From Syntrophomonadaceae bacterium (GTDB lineage: Bacteria > Bacillota > Syntrophomonadia > Syntrophomonadales > Syntrophomonadaceae): a stretch of DNA of 36,086 nt. The DNA is taken from the NCBI GenBank assembly GCA_012729715.1, contig JAAYCQ010000062.1, positions 1 through 36,086 on the forward strand, given 5' to 3'. Shown piece by piece: positions 32,479-36,086 of this stretch. Both the position numbers and the translations under genes were made by a program. Each line of letters opens with the position of its first letter. Positions within the stretch are counted from its first letter, which is position 1. Under the pieces are notes generated by a model. The model was not told the DNA's origin. It saw only the letters and a program-made list of their open reading frames with translations, and made no database searches.

Positions 32479-32500
32479 TTAATTTTTTGGGGTATGAGAT

Positions 32501-32548
32501 AGGTGACAGAGGATACCCTAAAGGGCACACGTGGTTCCTTTGTTACCT
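32501..32548. repeat. Inverted repeat upstream of folD
   Basis: AGGTGACAGAGGA (32501-32513) and TCCTTTGTTACCT (32536-32548) are inverted copies with 11 of 13 matches. No T-run, so a repeat element rather than a terminator. It lies in the 95-base spacer before folD. Confidence 0.5.
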
Positions 32549-32573
32549 CCAAAATTAAATAGAGGTGTGAGAG

Positions 32574-33404
32574 ATGGAAATTATTAGTGGGACAAAGATT
32601 GCTGCAGAGATTCGGGAGAGTTTGCGGGAGGCCAATGAAAAAGAGGATATTAAGCCGGTATTGGCTGTAATCGTGGTAGGAGATAATCAGGAAAACCTGG
32701 TTTATGTGGGATTAAAGGAAAAGGCGGTTGCCTCTGTAGGGGGGGAGACTCGCCTGATAGTAATGCCGGGAAACAGCAGCAAACAAAGTTTGATAAATAC
32801 TATTAATGAGCTTAACCAGAATGATAATATAGATGGCATTTTACTACAGTTGCCCATGCCTGACCATTTAGAGGAAGATAAAGAAGAAATCTTGTCAGTT
32901 ATCCAGTTGGAGAAAGACGTAGACGGCTTTACCCCAACTAACCGCGGTTTGCTGGCCGGTGAGGGAGCCTGGTTTGTCAGTTGTGCAGCTTTAGCCTGCC
33001 TGGAGGTAATAGATAGGGTTTATCCCCGATTGCAGGGAAAAAGAGTAGTACTGGCAGGGGATTCATTCGATGTTATAGTACCCTTAGCCACTATTTTGCT
33101 CAGACGGGGTTATCCGGTTAGCATTTACCCTCAATACCAGGAAGGCCTTGTTAACCTTGCCGATATACTGGTGGTTGAAAAAGGCGGCCCGGAGATTATT
33201 AAAGGTGCAGATATAAATGGAAGTCCGCTCATTATTGATGCCGGCTTTTATTGGGAAGCAGGTCATAGCTGTGGAAACGTGCAGCGTGATTCGGTAGAAT
33301 CCAACGAGGGATACCTGTTGCCGGTTCCGGGGGGATTGGGACCGATACTGATTGCCAAACTATGTGAAAATTTGTCCCGGGCGGGACGCCAAAATCGGGG
33401 ATAA
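32574..33404 (+). CDS. folD: Divergent FolD-like methylenetetrahydrofolate dehydrogenase/cyclohydrolase
   Basis: 276 residues from ATG 32574, with agaggtgtgagag upstream. FolD interconverts methylene-, methenyl- and formyl-tetrahydrofolate. Folate-site motifs hold: YVGLKEKA (catalytic Tyr/Lys), GILLQLPMP (Gln) and KDVDGF (Asp). The NADP side has eroded: PxTPxG is absent ('WFVSCAALACLEVI'), the GRSxxVGxP loop is GDSFDVIVP, and the usual HSxT and TPVPGGVGPMT motifs read PQYQEG and LPVPGGLGPIL. So it may use NAD, keep only the cyclohydrolase step, or bind folate for regulation. Position between the Kae1-like gene and xseA is that of folD in many Firmicutes. Confidence 0.75.
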   Translation: MEIISGTKIAAEIRESLREANEKEDIKPVLAVIVVGDNQENLVYVGLKEKAVASVGGETRLIVMPGNSSKQSLINTINELNQNDNIDGILLQLPMPDHLEEDKEEILSVIQLEKDVDGFTPTNRGLLAGEGAWFVSCAALACLEVIDRVYPRLQGKRVVLAGDSFDVIVPLATILLRRGYPVSIYPQYQEGLVNLADILVVEKGGPEIIKGADINGSPLIIDAGFYWEAGHSCGNVQRDSVESNEGYLLPVPGGLGPILIAKLCENLSRAGRQNRG

Positions 33405-33405
33405 T

Positions 33406-34623
33406 ATGAACGAATATTTGAGTGTTAGCCAATTGAATAATTATATAAACCGGTTGTTAATCGGTGATAGCATACTGCAGGATTTTTGGCTGAAAGGGGA
33501 AATTTCAGGTTTCAGGTTATACCAGCAGTCAGGTCATGCCTATTTTACCTTGAAAGATGAAGAAGCGGCGGTAAGCTGTGTTATGTTTAAGAGCAGAGTC
33601 CGCCACCTGAAGTTTAAACCCGAAGATGGCATGGAAGTTTTAATCCGGGGATCGATTGCTGTTTATGCCCGCCAGGGGAAATACCAGATTTATGCTGAAG
33701 AAATGCAGCCATACGGAATTGGAGAGCTATTTTTATATCTGGAACAACTTAAAAACAGGTTAAAAGCCGAAGGCTATTTTGACCCGGATAAAAAGAAGCC
33801 CATTCCTGCTCTGGTTAACCGGGTGGGGGTGGTTACCTCCCAGGATGGTGCTGCTTTTCAAGATATATTAAGGGTTTTAAGACAGAGGCATCCGGGAGTA
33901 GAGATTATACTGGTGCACAGCTCAGTACAGGGGGTAGATGCTCCTTTGGAACTGGCTGCTGGAATAAAGATTTTAAATGATTATTCTACTGCGGATGTTA
34001 TAATTGTAGGCCGTGGAGGCGGTTCGTTTGAAGATTTGATGGCGTTTAACAGCGAAGAAGTGGTGAAAGCTATTTATGAATCAAAGCTGCCGGTTATTTC
34101 GGCAGTAGGACATGAAGTTGATTACAGCCTGGCTGATTTGGCGGCTGACCTGAGGGCTGCAACTCCCACCCAGGCAGCTCAGTTGGCAGTACCGGATATG
34201 CTGCAGTTGCAGGCGGGCATTGATGACTATCAACAAAGACTTTTACGGGCAACTGGCAACAGGATAAACCAATGCAGTGAGACTCTGGATCGGCTAATGA
34301 TGCACCGGGTATGGCGGGAACCGGAAATAGTATTGGGCAAAAGCGAGGAAAAATTGGCTGCCTTACAAAAGGAACTGTTGGATGTCGTTATTGAGAATTG
34401 GAAGGTAAAAGAACGTGAATTTTCGGTAAGTGTTATTGCTCTGGATAAACTTAGTCCTTTGAAGGTATTAAGCCGGGGTTATGCGGTTGTTCGCCAGGGA
34501 GATAAAATCGTTCAGCTGGTGGAAGAGGTTACACCAGGCAGCCGATTGCAAATTGATTTGTCCGATGGGATAGTCGATGCTACGGTAACGAACAGGGAGA
34601 GGGTGGAACGATGGAAGAGATGA
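33406..34623 (+). CDS. xseA: Exodeoxyribonuclease VII large subunit
   Basis: The track start (33352) lies within folD; ATG 33406, one base after the folD stop, gives 405 residues, normal for XseA. The N-terminal OB fold ([24 protein letters not shown]) is followed by the catalytic region with [33 protein letters not shown] and [27 protein letters not shown], then a coiled coil that binds XseB, and the C-terminal 'VLSRGYAVV'. Exo VII cuts single-stranded DNA from both ends without metal. It overlaps xseB by 13 bases. Confidence 0.96.
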   Translation: MNEYLSVSQLNNYINRLLIGDSILQDFWLKGEISGFRLYQQSGHAYFTLKDEEAAVSCVMFKSRVRHLKFKPEDGMEVLIRGSIAVYARQGKYQIYAEEMQPYGIGELFLYLEQLKNRLKAEGYFDPDKKKPIPALVNRVGVVTSQDGAAFQDILRVLRQRHPGVEIILVHSSVQGVDAPLELAAGIKILNDYSTADVIIVGRGGGSFEDLMAFNSEEVVKAIYESKLPVISAVGHEVDYSLADLAADLRAATPTQAAQLAVPDMLQLQAGIDDYQQRLLRATGNRINQCSETLDRLMMHRVWREPEIVLGKSEEKLAALQKELLDVVIENWKVKEREFSVSVIALDKLSPLKVLSRGYAVVRQGDKIVQLVEEVTPGSRLQIDLSDGIVDATVTNRERVERWKR

Positions 34624-34826
34624 AGTTTGAAGATGCCCTGAAAATGCTGGAGGATATTGTGGAGAAACTGGAGTCAGGCAGCCTGGAACTGGAACAATCT
34701 ATCCAGTTATTTGAACAGGGAGTCAAGCTGTCACTATATTGCCAGCAGCAGTTAAAACAGGCAGAAGGAAGGGTACAACGCCTGGTTAAAAATCTGAATG
34801 GCGAATTCAAACTGCTCGATTTGTAG
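34611..34826 (+). CDS. xseB: Exodeoxyribonuclease VII small subunit
   Basis: 71 residues from ATG 34611, inside the end of xseA. Helical hairpin with the family pattern '[35 protein letters not shown]...[15 protein letters not shown]'. It coats the XseA coiled coil in the Exo VII holoenzyme. ispA follows 20 bases on. Confidence 0.95.
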   Translation: MEEMKFEDALKMLEDIVEKLESGSLELEQSIQLFEQGVKLSLYCQQQLKQAEGRVQRLVKNLNGEFKLLDL

Positions 34827-34846
34827 TAAAGAAAAAGGAGAGCTAT

Positions 34847-35752
34847 ATGGAATTTGATTTGGCACAGTTTCAACAGGAATTAGAGAAGCGCAAACAATAT
34901 ATCGATCGCTGCCTGCAAAAGTACTTGACCCCTTCCGATGCTTACCCTCCAATTGTCCATGAAGCCATGCATTATGCCATATTTAATGGAGGAAAAAGGC
35001 TTAGGCCTATCATGGTTTTAGAAGGGGCCACATTGGCAGGAGGAAACCAGGAAAGTACAGTCCCGGTTGCCTGTGCTTTAGAGATGATACATTCATATTC
35101 TTTGGTTCATGATGACCTGCCTGCTATGGATGATGATGACCTGCGCCGGGGTAAACCTACCTGCCATATAGTATTCGGTGAAGCCAATGCTATATTGACC
35201 GGAGATGCCTTGTTAACCGGGGCCTTTGCGGTAATGACTGAATCTGTCGGGATGGTGGGAGTAAAACCGGATAATTTAATCCGGGTAATAAGGGAAATAG
35301 CTGAGGCTGCTGGGAGCCAGGGTATGATAGGGGGGCAAGTTATTGACCTGCAATCGGAAGGCCAGGATATCGACTACGAGACCCTTAAAACTTTGCATAG
35401 CTTAAAAACGGGAAAGTTGTTTCAGGCGGCTTTACGCTCCGGGGGTATACTCAATGATATGAATGAGCAGGGCCTGCAATCTATTGATGAATATGCCAGG
35501 AATTTTGGCCTGGCTTTTCAAATTACTGATGATATATTGGACGTAAATGGGAATGAGGAAGTAACTGGTAAACATGCAGGTAGTGATGCAAAGAATGCCA
35601 AAACTACCTACCCTGGTTTATTTGGTCTGGAAAAATCCCGGCAACTGGCTGAGGAATGTGTAAAAGCCTGTATAGCAAGCCTGCAGGAATTTGGCCCTGA
35701 AGCGGATTTCCTCCGTCAGCTGGCTTACTTCACCCTGGAGCGGCAAAACTAG
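34847..35752 (+). CDS. ispA: Farnesyl/geranyl diphosphate synthase
   Basis: 301 residues from ATG 34847 with AAAGGAGAG upstream. Isoprenyl diphosphate synthase: GGKRLRPIMVLEG, the first aspartate-rich motif DDLPAMDDDDLRRGKP from Asp89, 'KTGKLFQAALRSGG', and the second motif DDILD from Asp228. It condenses isopentenyl diphosphate with allylic diphosphates to make the C15 precursor for longer prenyl chains. Last protein gene in the window; dxs, the first enzyme of the same precursor pathway, is expected beyond the right end. Confidence 0.95.
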   Translation: MEFDLAQFQQELEKRKQYIDRCLQKYLTPSDAYPPIVHEAMHYAIFNGGKRLRPIMVLEGATLAGGNQESTVPVACALEMIHSYSLVHDDLPAMDDDDLRRGKPTCHIVFGEANAILTGDALLTGAFAVMTESVGMVGVKPDNLIRVIREIAEAAGSQGMIGGQVIDLQSEGQDIDYETLKTLHSLKTGKLFQAALRSGGILNDMNEQGLQSIDEYARNFGLAFQITDDILDVNGNEEVTGKHAGSDAKNAKTTYPGLFGLEKSRQLAEECVKACIASLQEFGPEADFLRQLAYFTLERQN

Positions 35753-35762
35753 AATGGGGAAT

Positions 35763-35833
35763 GGACGCGGGGAAAATAGACGCGGACTCGCTTCGCTCGC
35801 GCGGATTCTGTAGGGATTACGCAGATTTTCTTA
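35763..35833. repeat. GACGCGGA repeat after ispA
   Basis: TAGACGCGGACTCGCTTCGC then GCGCGGATTC and TAGGGATTACGCAGATTTTC. Aligns with the inverted right arm of the element between tldD and pmbA (TAGACGCGGATTCCGCGGAC ... TAGGGAACCACGCGGATTTG). The remaining bases to about 35915 are AT-rich and carry a fragment resembling the AT core of the MITE-like family (AATTAAGAATTCAGAATTAA). Confidence 0.6.
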
Positions 35834-35918
35834 TTCAAAATTCACCCTAACGGGTATACGGCAAAATTAAGAATTCAGAATTAAAATACTACCTATGTCT
35901 AATAATTTTAGGGTAATT

Positions 35919-35948
35919 TTGAAAGAAAAGTACTGGCTATGATATAAT
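35919..35948 (+). promoter_or_regulatory. Sigma-A promoter for the downstream structured RNA
   Basis: TTGAAA (35919-35924) and TATAAT (35943-35948), 18 bases apart. It would start transcription at about 35955, just before the first stem of the structured region. Confidence 0.7.
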
Positions 35949-35954
35949 ATATTA

Positions 35955-36086
35955 CTGAAAAGCGACCTGGCGAAAGGTTGCAGTATTCTAGTCAACCCTA
36001 TTAGTTTTGAAAACGGGGCTAAAAATCCGTTAAGGGCACAACGATGAAGCTTCTGGTTTTGGCTTTTGACGCCCAGTCAGGGGTCA
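35955..36086 (+). ncRNA. ole: 5' part of probable OLE RNA (Ornate Large Extremophilic RNA), cut by the window end
   Basis: No convincing ORF follows the promoter; instead the sequence folds: GCGACCT-GGCGAA-AGGTTGC (35962-35981), AACGG / CCGTT (36012-36016 with 36027-36031), and ACCCT paired with AGGG around it. OLE is a roughly 600-nt non-coding RNA of anaerobic and extremophilic Firmicutes that binds OapA at the membrane. Its gene lies after ispA and before oapA and dxs, in a cluster with acc, asp23, nusB, folD and xseAB: exactly this order. The start position is set from the promoter. I did not compare with the OLE family model, so the identity rests on synteny, a dedicated promoter and structure. 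Only about 130 nt are present. Confidence 0.7.

Noticed and set aside
32472-32573. Considered as a riboswitch upstream of folD
   Set aside because: The inverted repeat lacks the conserved core of tetrahydrofolate riboswitches and looks like a dispersed element.
36044-36086. ATG with weak AAGGG upstream, open to the window end (MKLLVLAFDAQSGV...)
   Set aside because: It lies within the structured region placed as OLE RNA by synteny, has a poor ribosome binding site and is cut by the window edge, so coding cannot be supported.

Overview
The window looks like chromosome of an anaerobic, endospore-forming Clostridia member, most like the Syntrophomonadales/Peptococcales grade. The evidence is a complete eight-gene spoIIIA operon, a Gram-positive-style type IV pilus cluster, a glutaconate-type CoA-transferase pair, an Asp23/AmaP/DUF2273 module, strong GGAGG ribosome binding sites and frequent TTG/GTG starts. 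No phage, CRISPR array, transposase, tRNA or rRNA was seen. Taxonomy is inferred from gene content only.

Layout. (1) 1-3563, + strand: end of pilM, then pilN, pilO and a secreted propeller/MORN-repeat protein, closed by a terminator shared with the facing operon. (2) 3606-10309, - strand: pilT, an Lgt-like membrane enzyme, a prepilin, an 830-residue pilin-like protein carrying a propeller and a LamG-like domain, and a PilX-like protein, possibly led by a 35-codon ORF. (3) 10638-12119, + strand: three overlapping small pseudopilin genes. (4) 12268-17554, + strand: tldD (no canonical start codon), pmbA/tldE, aroQ, an M24 aminopeptidase and efp, with a parS-like palindrome before the aminopeptidase. 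(5) 17631-19460, - strand: gctB/gctA-like CoA-transferase with a strong sigma-A promoter. (6) 19500-25941, + strand: a small membrane ORF, a CD1247-family zinc-ribbon protein, and spoIIIAA-AH, whose spacers hold several dispersed repeats. (7) 26276-29525: a carboxyltransferase fused to an AccB-like domain, then accC. (8) 29622-30884: asp23, amaP, DUF2273. (9) 31109-35752: nusB, a TsaD/Kae1-like paralogue, a divergent folD, xseA, xseB, ispA.

After ispA a good sigma-A promoter is followed by about 130 nt of base-paired, apparently non-coding sequence running off the window. The order acc - asp23 - nusB - folD - xseA - xseB - ispA is the known neighbourhood of OLE RNA (Ornate Large Extremophilic RNA), which lies between ispA and oapA/dxs. 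I therefore call this the 5' part of an OLE RNA, mainly on synteny.

Other points of interest: tldD starting on CTG or ATA, a possible internal start that would release a free AccB from the fused carboxylase gene, a FolD with an eroded NADP motif but intact folate site, an apparently permuted LamG domain in the large pilin, and several families of dispersed palindromic repeats, some of which supply stop codons or ribosome binding sites to genes.
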